A DNA stretch of 64,000 nucleotides from positions 1,426,001-1,490,000 of the forward strand of contig NZ_LR134440.1 in assembly GCF_900637855.1 (NCBI RefSeq). The letters are read 5' to 3'. The notes beneath the pieces are model-generated. The model did not search any database. It was not told the DNA's origin and saw only the letters and a list, made by a program, of their open reading frames with translations. Positions 16,850 through 24,558 of the stretch are shown here, piece after piece (the stretch's first letter is position 1; every line of letters begins with the position of its first letter). The stretch comes from Neisseria animaloris. Its GTDB lineage: Bacteria; Pseudomonadota; Gammaproteobacteria; Burkholderiales; Neisseriaceae. Position numbers and translations under genes: made by a program.

Positions 16850-18139
16850 ATGAACCCGAAAAAAACCTTGTTGGCCGCCTGCCTGACCGCTCTGCTGGCC
16901 GCATCTCCGCTTTATGCCGCCCCGCCGCTGGGCACTCCTGCCGACAGTGCCGCAATAAGCATCCACGGTGCCAACGCATGGATGGAAATCGACGTGCAGG
17001 CCTTTGAAGACAACATCCGCACCCTACAAAAAGAACTCGACGGCAAATCGCAAATCTGTGCCGTCATGAAAGCCGACGCATACGGCAACAGCATTGATTT
17101 GCTGATGCCGACTGTTATCAAAACAGGCATTCCCTGCATCGGTATCGCCAGCAACGAAGAAGCCCGCATCATCCGCGAACACGGTTATAACGGCCAAATT
17201 ATGCGGGTGCGGGCGGCTACCGAAGATGAAATCGTTCACGGCATGCAATACGATATGGAAGAGCTGGTCGGCAACTACGGCCAAGCCAGCCGCATCAACG
17301 AACTTGCCCAAGCGGCGGGCAAAACCCTGCGCATCCATATCGCGCTGAACTCCGGCGGAATGGGGCGGAACGGCTTTGATATGACCGACCCCGATATCCG
17401 TGAATCTTCCGTAGCCGTTACTAAACTGCCCAACCTCCAAACCGTCGGCATCATGACTCACTTTGCCGTGGAAGATGCCGACGATGTAAAACGCGGCTTG
17501 GAAGCCTTCCATAAAGAAAGCGGCTGGCTGCTGCACAACGCCGAACTCAAACGCCGCGACATCATTCTGCACGCGGCCAACTCGTTTGCCACCTTGGCCG
17601 TACCCGAATCCCGTTTGGATATGGTGCGCCCGGGCGGTTTGCTTTACGGCGATTCCATTCCCGAACGCACCGAATACAAAAAAACCTTCGCCCTGAAGAG
17701 CCGCGTCGCCACCGTAAACTATTACGGCAAAGGCAGCACCGTGGGCTACGACCGCACTTTCACCCTACAACGCGATTCCAAGCTCGCCAACCTGCCCATC
17801 GGCTATTCGGACGGCTACCGCCGCGCCTTTACCAACAAAGGCCATGTGCTGATCCGCGGGCATAAAGTGCCGGTGGTCGGCAAAACGTCGATGAACACGA
17901 CGATGGTCGACGTAACCGACTTCCCCGACATCCGCGCCGGAGACGAAGCGGTTTTGTTCGGCAAACAGGGCGAGAGTGAAATCACGCAGGCGGAAATAGA
18001 AGAAATCAACGGCGCGCTGCTGGCCGACTTGTATACCATCTGGGGCACGTCCAATCCGCGCCTGCCCAAATCCGCTACATCCGTTACCGTGCCGCCGTTT
18101 ATGCCGCGAGCCGAAGATTACCGCCCGATAGCCAAATAA
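16850..18139 (+). CDS. bsr: Periplasmic broad-spectrum amino acid racemase (Bsr type)
   Basis: A 429-residue PLP-dependent alanine racemase-fold enzyme with a Sec signal peptide (residues 1-23, ending LYA-A), so it works in the periplasm. The PLP lysine is Lys74 in VMKADAYGN and the second catalytic base is Tyr300 in STVGYDRT. Cys70 and Cys96 are placed to form the disulphide described for Vibrio BsrV. Arg173-Asn174 in GGMGRNG is the footprint that separates broad-spectrum racemases from ordinary Alr. From established work such enzymes make D-Met, D-Leu and D-Arg-like amino acids that are released or built into peptidoglycan. Substrate range here is inferred from these residues. It is monocistronic and ends in a DUS hairpin. 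Confidence 0.88.
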   Translation: MNPKKTLLAACLTALLAASPLYAAPPLGTPADSAAISIHGANAWMEIDVQAFEDNIRTLQKELDGKSQICAVMKADAYGNSIDLLMPTVIKTGIPCIGIASNEEARIIREHGYNGQIMRVRAATEDEIVHGMQYDMEELVGNYGQASRINELAQAAGKTLRIHIALNSGGMGRNGFDMTDPDIRESSVAVTKLPNLQTVGIMTHFAVEDADDVKRGLEAFHKESGWLLHNAELKRRDIILHAANSFATLAVPESRLDMVRPGGLLYGDSIPERTEYKKTFALKSRVATVNYYGKGSTVGYDRTFTLQRDSKLANLPIGYSDGYRRAFTNKGHVLIRGHKVPVVGKTSMNTTMVDVTDFPDIRAGDEAVLFGKQGESEITQAEIEEINGALLADLYTIWGTSNPRLPKSATSVTVPPFMPRAEDYRPIAK

Positions 18140-18155
18140 GCGGTACAAACGAAAA

Positions 18156-18187
18156 GAGGCCGTCTGAAAAGATGTTCAGACGGCCTT
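18156..18187. terminator. DUS hairpin after the racemase gene
   Basis: GGCCGTCTGAA and TTCAGACGGCC arms with a 6-base loop, starting 16 bases after the stop. Confidence 0.75.
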
Positions 18188-18231
18188 ATATACCACGCCC
18201 CATACGAAGGGCATAACTCACAAACTTTAAC

Positions 18232-18390
18232 GCCCCTTTAACTCAGCCAAGTGAAAGGGGCTTAATCATGTGTATCGCCTATTACTCTGTCAATTATGAC
18301 AGTCATGTTTCTCCTAAATCCTGCATTTTGAAAGTTTACAAAGACAGCCGTCTCAAGTTTTTTAACATGTTTAATCTGAGGCGGATATAG
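18232..18390 (+). other. Stem-loop followed by a 40-codon open frame of uncertain status
   Basis: GCCCCTTT and AAAGGGGC (18232-18261) form an 8-bp stem around a 14-base loop. The right arm AAAGGGG would also be the ribosome site for ATG 18268, which opens a 40-residue frame (MCIAYYSVNYDSH..., stop 18390). The folded stem would hide that site. The peptide matches nothing I recognise. It may be a remnant, an sRNA terminator or a real small gene. Confidence 0.3.
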
Positions 18391-18487
18391 AGGATAAACT
18401 TGCTTTATCGCGGCTGGTTATACTCCGGTCAAGCCCGAATATGGCTCGCATTGTTTTTTAAGCCGACCCTACGGTTCACTAAAGATT

Positions 18488-18517
18488 GAGGCCGTCTGAA
18501 AACTTTCAGACGGCCTC
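18488..18517. terminator. DUS hairpin at the end of rnhB
   Basis: GAGGCCGTCTGAAA and its complement with a 2-base loop, immediately beyond the rnhB stop. Confidence 0.75.
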
Positions 18518-18522
18518 CTGCA

Positions 18523-19113
18523 TTATTCAAACAACTTTCCCTGTGCCAGCAGCAGCTTCACCGGCGCAAAGTCTTTGCGGTGTTCGCCCAATACGCCGAA
18601 CTCCGCCAACGCTGCCAGATGTGCCGCCGTGCCGTAGCCCTTGTGTTTATCAAACCCGTATTGCGGATAACGCGCCGCCAACGCATACATTTCGGCATCG
18701 CGGGCAGTTTTGGCCAGCACCGAAGCGGCGGAGATTTCGATGATTTTGCTGTCGCCCTTCACCACCGCCTCGGCTTCGATACCGAGATTTTTCGGAATGC
18801 GGTTGCCGTCTATCAGCACTTTCTGCGGCGGCACCGCCAAGCCGTGCACGGCACGGGTCATCGCCAACATAGTGGCATGCAGGATATTCAATTCCGCGAT
18901 TTCGGCCACATTCGCCGATGCTACGTTCCACGCCACCGCCTGCTCTTTAATTTGCACGGCCAGCTCGTCGCGCTTTTTTTCAGTGAGCTTTTTAGAATCG
19001 GTCAAGCCCGGCAGATGGTAATCGGGCGGCAGAATCACGGCGGCGGCAAACACGCTGCCCACCAACGGCCCGCGCCCTGCTTCGTCTACTCCGGCAGTAA
19101 AGGAAGTAGTCAT
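18523..19113 (-). CDS. rnhB: Ribonuclease HII
   Basis: RNase HII cuts the RNA strand of RNA-DNA hybrids and starts removal of single ribonucleotides from DNA. The 196-residue protein has the signature [12 protein letters not shown] with catalytic Asp10 and Glu11, a third acidic residue at Asp102 in LIDGN, and the SVLAKTARD helix near 130. Length is normal for bacterial RnhB. It follows lpxB on the same strand, separated by a DUS hairpin. In many proteobacteria lpxB-rnhB is a conserved pair after fabZ-lpxA, but lpxA and fabZ are not next to lpxB here. Confidence 0.96.
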   Translation of the reverse strand: MTTSFTAGVDEAGRGPLVGSVFAAAVILPPDYHLPGLTDSKKLTEKKRDELAVQIKEQAVAWNVASANVAEIAELNILHATMLAMTRAVHGLAVPPQKVLIDGNRIPKNLGIEAEAVVKGDSKIIEISAASVLAKTARDAEMYALAARYPQYGFDKHKGYGTAAHLAALAEFGVLGEHRKDFAPVKLLLAQGKLFE

Positions 19114-19131
19114 TTCTTATGTGGCTCCTGT

Positions 19132-19171
19132 TTTTCAGACGGCCTCTTGTTATCGAGAGGCCGTCTGAAAA
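19132..19171. terminator. DUS hairpin between lpxB and rnhB
   Basis: TTTTCAGACGGCCTCT and its complement flank an 8-base loop. It may attenuate read-through from lpxB into rnhB. Confidence 0.6.
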
Positions 19172-19175
19172 TATT

Positions 19176-20354
19176 TTACTCCGCTATATGGACACCTGCT
19201 TCCGCCAGCACGGCCTTTGCCGCCAATGCCGCAGTATCTTTCTTCAACAGCAGATGCAGATTATGAAAATCTTTCTGCAATGCGGCTACGTCTTGCGGCG
19301 ACTCATACCATTCGGCCACGGCAGCTGCAAGCCTTTGCGGCTTGGCATCATGTTGCAGCAGCTCCGGCACGGCTCCTTTGCCCAGCAGGATATTGGGCAA
19401 ACCGACATGCGGCACTTTGATTTTGCGCTTCACATAAGCATAGGTCAATGGCGAAATTTTATAGCTGACAACCATCGGCCGTTTGCACAAAGCCACCTCC
19501 AGCGTAGCCGTGCCGCTGGTTACCAGCACCACATCGGCGGCGGTGCAGGCGAGGTCGGCATGGGCGGACATCAGCTGTATCGGCAAAGCTCTGAATTCGG
19601 GCTGGTCGAGAATCTGCAATAAGCGTAAACGGGTGGCGACGGTAGCGACGGGTAACAGAAAACGTGCGCTCGGATAACGCTGCAACAGCAGTTTGGCCGT
19701 ACGAAAAAACAGCGGTGCCATATAGTCCACTTCGCTCACACGGCTGCCGGGCATCAAGCAGAACACGGTTTCCCACAAATCGATTTTCATTTGCCGGCGT
19801 GCGGCTTGCTGATCGGCATCCAGCGGCATAGTTTGCGCCATCGGATGCCCCACAAACTCGGCTTGTCCGCCGGCTTCGTGATACAGAGCGGGTTCCATCG
19901 GAAACAGGCACAACACGCGGTTTGTCTGGTGGACAATGGTGTTGACCCGCTCGCGCCGCCAAGCCCATACGGAAGGGCTGACGTAATGCACGGTGGGAAT
20001 GCCGGCTTTTTTGAGTTTTTCCGCCACGCCGAGGTTGAAGTCGGGCGCGTCTATGCCCACAAACACATCGGGGCGGATGTTTTTCATGTCGCGCACCAGC
20101 CCTTTGCGGATGCCCAAAATTTCGGGTAACCGTTTCACCACTTCGGCAAAACCGCGCACGGCCAGTTTTTCTTGGTCGTACAGGCTTTCAAACCCACGGG
20201 CCAGCATACGCGGGCCGCCGATGCCGACAAAACGCGCCTGCGGGCAACGCTGTTTGACGGCATCCATCAAGTGCGCGCCGAGTAGGTCGCCCGATGCTTC
20301 GCCTACGCACAAGGCGATGGTAACGGGGCGGTGGTGTTGAGTAGGTGGGTTCAT
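19176..20354 (-). CDS. lpxB: Lipid-A-disaccharide synthase
   Basis: LpxB is a GT19 glycosyltransferase that joins UDP-2,3-diacylglucosamine and lipid X to form the lipid A disaccharide at the inner membrane. The 392-residue protein begins with ALCVGEASGDLLGAHLM, the family start. It has GIDAPDFNLGVAEKLKKAGIPTVHYVSPSVWAWR near 105-140 and the late nucleotide-sugar region VLVTSGTATLEVALCKRPMVV near 290. The early GEASGD motif and the length agree with E. coli LpxB (382). It stands as the first gene of an lpxB-rnhB unit. Confidence 0.97.
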   Translation of the reverse strand: MNPPTQHHRPVTIALCVGEASGDLLGAHLMDAVKQRCPQARFVGIGGPRMLARGFESLYDQEKLAVRGFAEVVKRLPEILGIRKGLVRDMKNIRPDVFVGIDAPDFNLGVAEKLKKAGIPTVHYVSPSVWAWRRERVNTIVHQTNRVLCLFPMEPALYHEAGGQAEFVGHPMAQTMPLDADQQAARRQMKIDLWETVFCLMPGSRVSEVDYMAPLFFRTAKLLLQRYPSARFLLPVATVATRLRLLQILDQPEFRALPIQLMSAHADLACTAADVVLVTSGTATLEVALCKRPMVVSYKISPLTYAYVKRKIKVPHVGLPNILLGKGAVPELLQHDAKPQRLAAAVAEWYESPQDVAALQKDFHNLHLLLKKDTAALAAKAVLAEAGVHIAE

Positions 20355-20543
20355 GAAATAAAGCGTGGTTTATGGCAGGTGATTATTGTATCGAAATATA
20401 AAGGATACGGCTGCGGTTATATTTTAGACGGCCGTCTGAAAACTATCGGGCAAACACAGCTACTCTCTATTCGGGTACTTAATGTTTTCCAACAATTGTT
20501 ATTTACTTTATTTTGACGGTGTTTATTGCAAAACCTAACAAAA

Positions 20544-20572
20544 CCGTCTGAAAACCTTTTTCAGACGGCCTG
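20544..20572. terminator. DUS hairpin downstream of the DUF4124-like gene
   Basis: CCGTCTGAAAA and TTTTTCAGACGG arms with a short loop, about 25 bases past the stop at 20595 on the minus strand. Confidence 0.65.
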
Positions 20573-20594
20573 ACAGTATTTACAGCAATCGGCA

Positions 20595-21185
20595 TTAGCG
20601 TTTCATCTCGTTCTGAATCGCACGGATATTGGCCTGCCGGTCACGCACGGCTTGCTCCAAACGAATAATTTTTTCTTTTTCGCCTTTTTTACGCGCCACA
20701 TTCAACTGGGCTTGGGTGCGCACCAATGCGGTTTGCTCATTGCGGATTTCGTTTTGCAGAATCTGCGTGCGGGAAAATTTCGGTTTGGCCGGTTCGGTAA
20801 CTACCGGAGCCGGTACGCGCGGTTTGCGGGAGCCTTTTCTCGGTTGGTTGCGCAATTTGATTTCCACCGGCGTAGAAGCGGCATCAATCGTATTGGTTAT
20901 GCCGCCGTTGCGCTGAGACGGCACAATTTTAATGTCGTCATAAGTACCGAACTGCTCCACTTCCCAAATCTGCTCGATTTGGTCGATGGGCTGCCTTTCT
21001 TCCAAAGCATCGGCAGGCCATGTATCGCTGATACCGTTCATCTGCGAGAGCCTGCAGTTTCTGCCGATTTTTTCGGTCGAAAACACGGCTCTGCCGCCGT
21101 CGTTACAAATATAAGTAGCAGCACGGGCAGGCAAAAAAACGGTGAAGCCGAAAACCATAATCAGGCAGTAAACAATCAGTTTCAT
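20595..21185 (-). CDS. Exported DUF4124-like protein with a C-terminal coiled coil
   Basis: A 196-residue protein with a signal peptide (1-22, ending ARA). The first mature segment, ATYICNDGGRAVFSTEKIG followed by a second Cys, resembles the DUF4124 domain: an aromatic, a short beta hairpin and two cysteines likely to form a disulphide. Residues 115-145 are proline- and basic-rich. Residues 140-196 form a highly charged heptad coiled coil (EIRNEQTALVRTQAQLNVARK). Periplasmic location is inferred from the signal peptide. Function is unknown. Confidence 0.75.
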   Translation of the reverse strand: MKLIVYCLIMVFGFTVFLPARAATYICNDGGRAVFSTEKIGRNCRLSQMNGISDTWPADALEERQPIDQIEQIWEVEQFGTYDDIKIVPSQRNGGITNTIDAASTPVEIKLRNQPRKGSRKPRVPAPVVTEPAKPKFSRTQILQNEIRNEQTALVRTQAQLNVARKKGEKEKIIRLEQAVRDRQANIRAIQNEMKR

Positions 21186-21256
21186 TCAGACAATATTCAG
21201 GTGTTAATAAAAAAACATGGGCGGTAATTATAACCATACCGCCTGTAAAAATAAGT

Positions 21257-21913
21257 TCAAATGGTTAAACGGCAATTTTGCGGAACAAACTCTTCCCAAT
21301 CCGGCACGGCTCGCAACCATACCTCATCTGGCGGTGCGGTAATGTCAAAGTGCGTACCGCCATAGTCGAATGAGAGGTTTGAAGCATGTAAAAACAACCG
21401 TTCGGCAGGCGTGCCGCCGTATAACGCGTCGCCCCAAATCGGGCTGCCCAAACTTTTCATCGCCACTCTTAATTGATGGGTTTTACCGGTATGCGGTTCC
21501 AACACAAACAGCCTCAGGTTGGGAGAAATACTGTGGCTGTAAAAACGGGTAACGGCGGGTTTTTCCATATTGCGGGTGAGTTTCCACGCCCCGCGCCGCG
21601 CCTTTTCCATGCCGCCTTTTACCCAGCCTTGTTTTTTCAACGGCTTGCGGTCGCTTAAAGCAATATAGGTTTTACGCATGGTTTTGGCGGCAAACTGTTG
21701 CGCCAACATGGAAGCAGCCTTCTCATTCAGAGCCAACAACAGTACGCCGCTGGTGGGTTTGTCCAAACGGTGCACCAACCATACGCGCGGCAAGTTGAGT
21801 TGCGTTGCCAGCATACTTGTGAGGCCGTCTGAACCGTCTCCGCCTTGTACACAAAGCCCTTGGGGCTTGTTCACGGCCACAAAATCATGATGTCGAAATA
21901 AAATGTCCAACAT
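21257..21913 (-). CDS. RluA family RNA pseudouridine synthase
   Basis: A 218-residue enzyme that isomerises uridine to pseudouridine in rRNA or tRNA. The catalytic aspartate is Asp51 in VHRLDKPTSGVLLLA, the RluA signature. The later motifs HTGKTHQLRVAMKSLGSPIWGDALYGG (about 155-180) and LFLHASNLSF are also typical. There is no S4 domain at the N-terminus, which fits the short TruC/RluA-like subgroup. The RNA target cannot be told from sequence. One DUS is in frame near 21821. It sits 18 bases downstream of the manganese exporter gene on the same strand and may be co-transcribed with it. Confidence 0.92.
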   Translation of the reverse strand: MLDILFRHHDFVAVNKPQGLCVQGGDGSDGLTSMLATQLNLPRVWLVHRLDKPTSGVLLLALNEKAASMLAQQFAAKTMRKTYIALSDRKPLKKQGWVKGGMEKARRGAWKLTRNMEKPAVTRFYSHSISPNLRLFVLEPHTGKTHQLRVAMKSLGSPIWGDALYGGTPAERLFLHASNLSFDYGGTHFDITAPPDEVWLRAVPDWEEFVPQNCRLTI

Positions 21914-21931
21914 TTTTCAGACGGCCCCAAC

Positions 21932-22504
21932 CTAACTTAATAAGATACCCTGCCCTATCACAGTAAGCATACCCAAAAAACAAAACAGCACGCATGCCGA
22001 AATACGCATGGCTTTGGCTGGAATTTTCTTCAACAGCATTTCACCCAGATAAAGCACCGGCACGTTAACCAGCAACATGCCCAACACACTGCCGCTCAAC
22101 ACCCAAAACATTTCTTGGTATTTTGCCGCTAGCAGCACTGTGGCGATTTGGGTTTTATCGCCGATTTCGGCCAAGAAAAACAGCGTCAATGCGGCACCGA
22201 ATGCACCGTATTTCAACCAACGGCTGTCGGGATTGCCGCCTTTATCGGGTAAAAGCACCCATAAACCGATGACGATAAAGCTTACTCCCACGCCCCACTT
22301 CATCATGTCTGGCGAAATAAGATGCGCCAACCACACACCGATTACGGAGGAAATCAAATGGTTTAACAAAGTAGCGACAAACATACCGGCCACAATAGCG
22401 TTTTTTTGGGCAAACCGGGCGGCAAGAAACAAAGCGAGCAATTGGGTTTTATCGCCAATTTCGGCAATAGACACACCTATCGTTGAAGAAAATAAAGCTT
22501 CCAT
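21932..22504 (-). CDS. GDT1/TMEM165 (UPF0016) family manganese exporter
   Basis: A 190-residue protein of six membrane helices arranged as two homologous halves. Each half carries the metal-binding motif E-x-G-D-K-T: EIGDKTQ at residues 15-21 and EIGDKTQ again at 113-119. Characterised relatives (MneA of Vibrio, GDT1, TMEM165) move Mn2+ or Ca2+ out of the cytosol. A yybP-ykoY manganese riboswitch with a terminator lies directly upstream, which strongly supports Mn2+ export as the role. The ATG at 22504 has only a weak ribosome site. An RluA-type gene follows closely. Confidence 0.93.
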   Translation of the reverse strand: MEALFSSTIGVSIAEIGDKTQLLALFLAARFAQKNAIVAGMFVATLLNHLISSVIGVWLAHLISPDMMKWGVGVSFIVIGLWVLLPDKGGNPDSRWLKYGAFGAALTLFFLAEIGDKTQIATVLLAAKYQEMFWVLSGSVLGMLLVNVPVLYLGEMLLKKIPAKAMRISACVLFCFLGMLTVIGQGILLS

Positions 22505-22532
22505 CTAGACATTCAAACCGTTATGGGCAGAC

Positions 22533-22576
22533 TAAAAAAGCACGGCAGCCGCGCCCAAACGACGGCTAACGTGCCT
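22533..22576 (-). terminator. Riboswitch-controlled terminator
   Basis: On the minus strand GCACGTTAGCCG and CGGCTGCCGTGC form a stem with a GC-rich loop, followed by TTTTTT, ending about 30 bases before the exporter ATG. It begins right after the aptamer, so it is the expression platform: metal-bound aptamer would favour read-through. Confidence 0.85.
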
Positions 22577-22690
22577 TAAGTCTTGCCTGTCTCCGGCTTG
22601 CGCAGAAGATGCCGTTGCCATGCCCGCAGGCAATTATGTTGACAACAGCTCCGGCCTGCATGAAACAGGCCGAATGGCTACTCCCTTAAG
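22571..22690 (-). promoter_or_regulatory. yybP-ykoY manganese riboswitch aptamer
   Basis: Read on the minus strand, the leader has the hallmarks of this class. The closing P1 helix is CTTAAG with CTTAAG. The conserved GGGAGTAGCC follows, then a GGCCTG / CAGGCC helix, GTCAACATAA, the GGCATGGCAACGGCA segment, and the 3' conserved GACAGGCAAGACT. It sits between a TATAAT (22702-22707) and a terminator. The class binds Mn2+ and usually turns expression on. Confidence 0.9.
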
Positions 22691-22701
22691 AGCGAACGGG
22701 A

Positions 22702-22707
22702 ATTATA
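22702..22707 (-). promoter_or_regulatory. -10 box of the riboswitch transcript
   Basis: Consensus TATAAT on the minus strand, 12-18 bases upstream of the aptamer P1 helix, which places the transcription start just before the aptamer. The -35 is weak. Confidence 0.65.
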
Positions 22708-22839
22708 TCGTGAACTGTTTTGAAATTCTATGAAAAGGGCAATTTGCAAGTGTAAAACCGGCATTGGGCGGATCAAAATCAAACAATCGGAATCCGTTGG
22801 GAAAGGATTCCGATTGTGCATTATGCTGCGAGGGATATT

Positions 22840-23919
22840 TTATTCGACCACGATTTTCGGAAAGCGGCTGCTGAAATCTTTTCCTTTGTCTGCAACGGCT
22901 TGGGCAATCTGCCATGCAGCCCGAGCATAAATTTCGGCAACGGCCGGGTTACCCGCCTGCAACTGCTCCGCCGTGCCTTTATCCATGGCTTCGCGTACGG
23001 GCAGGCTCAAAGGCAGCTGGCCGAGCAGCGGCACGCCGAGTTTTTCCGCCAGATTTTTGCCGCCGTCACTGCCGAAAATAGCTTCGGCGTGGCCGCATTT
23101 CGAGCAGATATGTACCGACATGTTTTCCAACACACCGAAAATCGGGATATTCACTTTTTGGAACATATCCACCGCCTTGCGGGCATCAATCAGGGCAATA
23201 TCTTGCGGCGTAGTAACCACTACCGAACCGGTAACGGGGATTTTCTGCGATAAGGTAAGCTGTATGTCGCCGGTGCCCGGAGGCAGATCAATAAAGAGGT
23301 AGTCCACATCGTCCCATTCACTTTGGAACAGCAACTGCTGCAAGGCTTGGCTCAACATCGGGCCGCGCCAGACAACGGCTTGGTCGGTATCCACCAAAAA
23401 ACCGATAGACATTACCTGCACACCACTTTCGGCCGTAACGGGTATCAGCTTCTTATTTTTCTGATCGGGCTTACCGTCAGCCACGCCGAGCATGGTCGGC
23501 TGGCTGGGGCCGTAGAGGTCTGCGTCCAACACTCCTACACGTGCACCCATACGCGACATGGCCACTGCCAGATTGGCAGTGGTGGTCGATTTACCCACAC
23601 CGCCTTTACCCGATGCAACGGCAATGATGTTTTTTACGCCTTTGATGGTGGAAACGCCGGGCTGCACTCTATGGGTGTCGATAAGCACGTCTATGCTCAG
23701 ATGCACCGCCATATCGCCGGCAAGTCCGTTTAAAGCCGTCTGAATGCGTTGGCCCAGCTCTTGTCTGATGTGGCTGACGGGATAGCCGAACTGCAATCCG
23801 ATATGCAGGCCGTCTGAATGTTCTTCTACTGATTTAACGGCTTTTTCACCGCCGAGCGTGCGGCTGCTTTGGGGAACAAACACCGCATCGAGTGCGGCTT
23901 GTATGGCTGAAATGTTCAT
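22840..23919 (-). CDS. mrp: Iron-sulfur cluster carrier protein ApbC/Mrp
   Basis: A 359-residue P-loop ATPase of the Mrp/NBP35 family that holds and hands on [4Fe-4S] clusters. Residues 1-80 form a MIP18-like (FeS assembly P) domain. The deviant Walker A is ASGKGGVGKSTT near 105, followed by GVLDADLYGPSQPTMLG, LFIDLPPGTGDIQLTL and the metal-binding pair C-S-K-C in MSVHICSKCGHAE. I chose ATG 23919 (MNISAIQAALD), which has GAGAGA upstream; the 26 extra upstream codons run through a DUS and have no start signal. Two DUS copies are in frame near 23737 and 23808. Confidence 0.95.
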   Translation of the reverse strand: MNISAIQAALDAVFVPQSSRTLGGEKAVKSVEEHSDGLHIGLQFGYPVSHIRQELGQRIQTALNGLAGDMAVHLSIDVLIDTHRVQPGVSTIKGVKNIIAVASGKGGVGKSTTTANLAVAMSRMGARVGVLDADLYGPSQPTMLGVADGKPDQKNKKLIPVTAESGVQVMSIGFLVDTDQAVVWRGPMLSQALQQLLFQSEWDDVDYLFIDLPPGTGDIQLTLSQKIPVTGSVVVTTPQDIALIDARKAVDMFQKVNIPIFGVLENMSVHICSKCGHAEAIFGSDGGKNLAEKLGVPLLGQLPLSLPVREAMDKGTAEQLQAGNPAVAEIYARAAWQIAQAVADKGKDFSSRFPKIVVE

Positions 23920-24117
23920 AAAGCTGAATCTCTCAATCGTGTGTGGCGGTATTCTATAACAAAACGGAGGAGAGGCCGTCTGAAAAAACTGCCGCACCCA
24001 CTTGAAAGCCGCATATCAACCTACGGTTTGCCTGTTTTTACTCAACGCCTACTTTAATTTAAGACGGCCAACGCCATTTAAAAAGCCGTAATATTTTCAC
24101 ATTCAAAAGGAAAACCC

Positions 24118-24357
24118 ATGCAAGTACCCGTTTCTTATGCCGCGTCTTACCCGCACACTTGCAACAAAGCCCTGTATGTAGCGATGGCTCTGCTGTTCGG
24201 TACGTTCGGCGTACACAAATTCTGTGCCGGTCGGGTTGGGATGGGCATTCTGTATTTTCTGTTCAGCTGGACATTCATTCCCACTGTGGTGGGTATTATC
24301 GAAGGCGTTTTGGCTGCCTTCAAACCCACCGATTCTTTGGGAGCCATCGTGGTTTAG
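24118..24357 (+). CDS. TM2 domain protein
   Basis: A 79-residue membrane protein with two hydrophobic helices (about 19-38 and 43-66). The linking turn is FGTFGVHKFCAGRVGMGILYFL, the TM2 signature (G-x-H-x-F-Y-x-G in most members, here with FCAG). TM2 proteins are widespread and mostly uncharacterised. AAAAGGAAAA precedes the ATG. It is monocistronic, ending in a DUS hairpin. Confidence 0.88.
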   Translation: MQVPVSYAASYPHTCNKALYVAMALLFGTFGVHKFCAGRVGMGILYFLFSWTFIPTVVGIIEGVLAAFKPTDSLGAIVV

Positions 24358-24393
24358 GACAATCAAAATGCCGTTTATCGGTTTCCTTTTCAA

Positions 24394-24425
24394 AGAGGCC
24401 GTCTGAAACATTTCAGACGGCCTCT
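24394..24425. terminator. DUS hairpin after the TM2 gene
   Basis: AGAGGCCGTCTGAAA and its complement with a 2-base loop, about 37 bases after the stop. Confidence 0.75.
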
Positions 24426-24558
24426 TGCCATAAATAGCAACGCTTATTCATCTATACCGCCGCTCCGACTTTCTTTAAGGACAGTATTTTCACGAACGGT
24501 ATATTATATCAATTGCATAAACCTTACTGTTATTCCTTTCCACCGAAAGCAGGAACCC

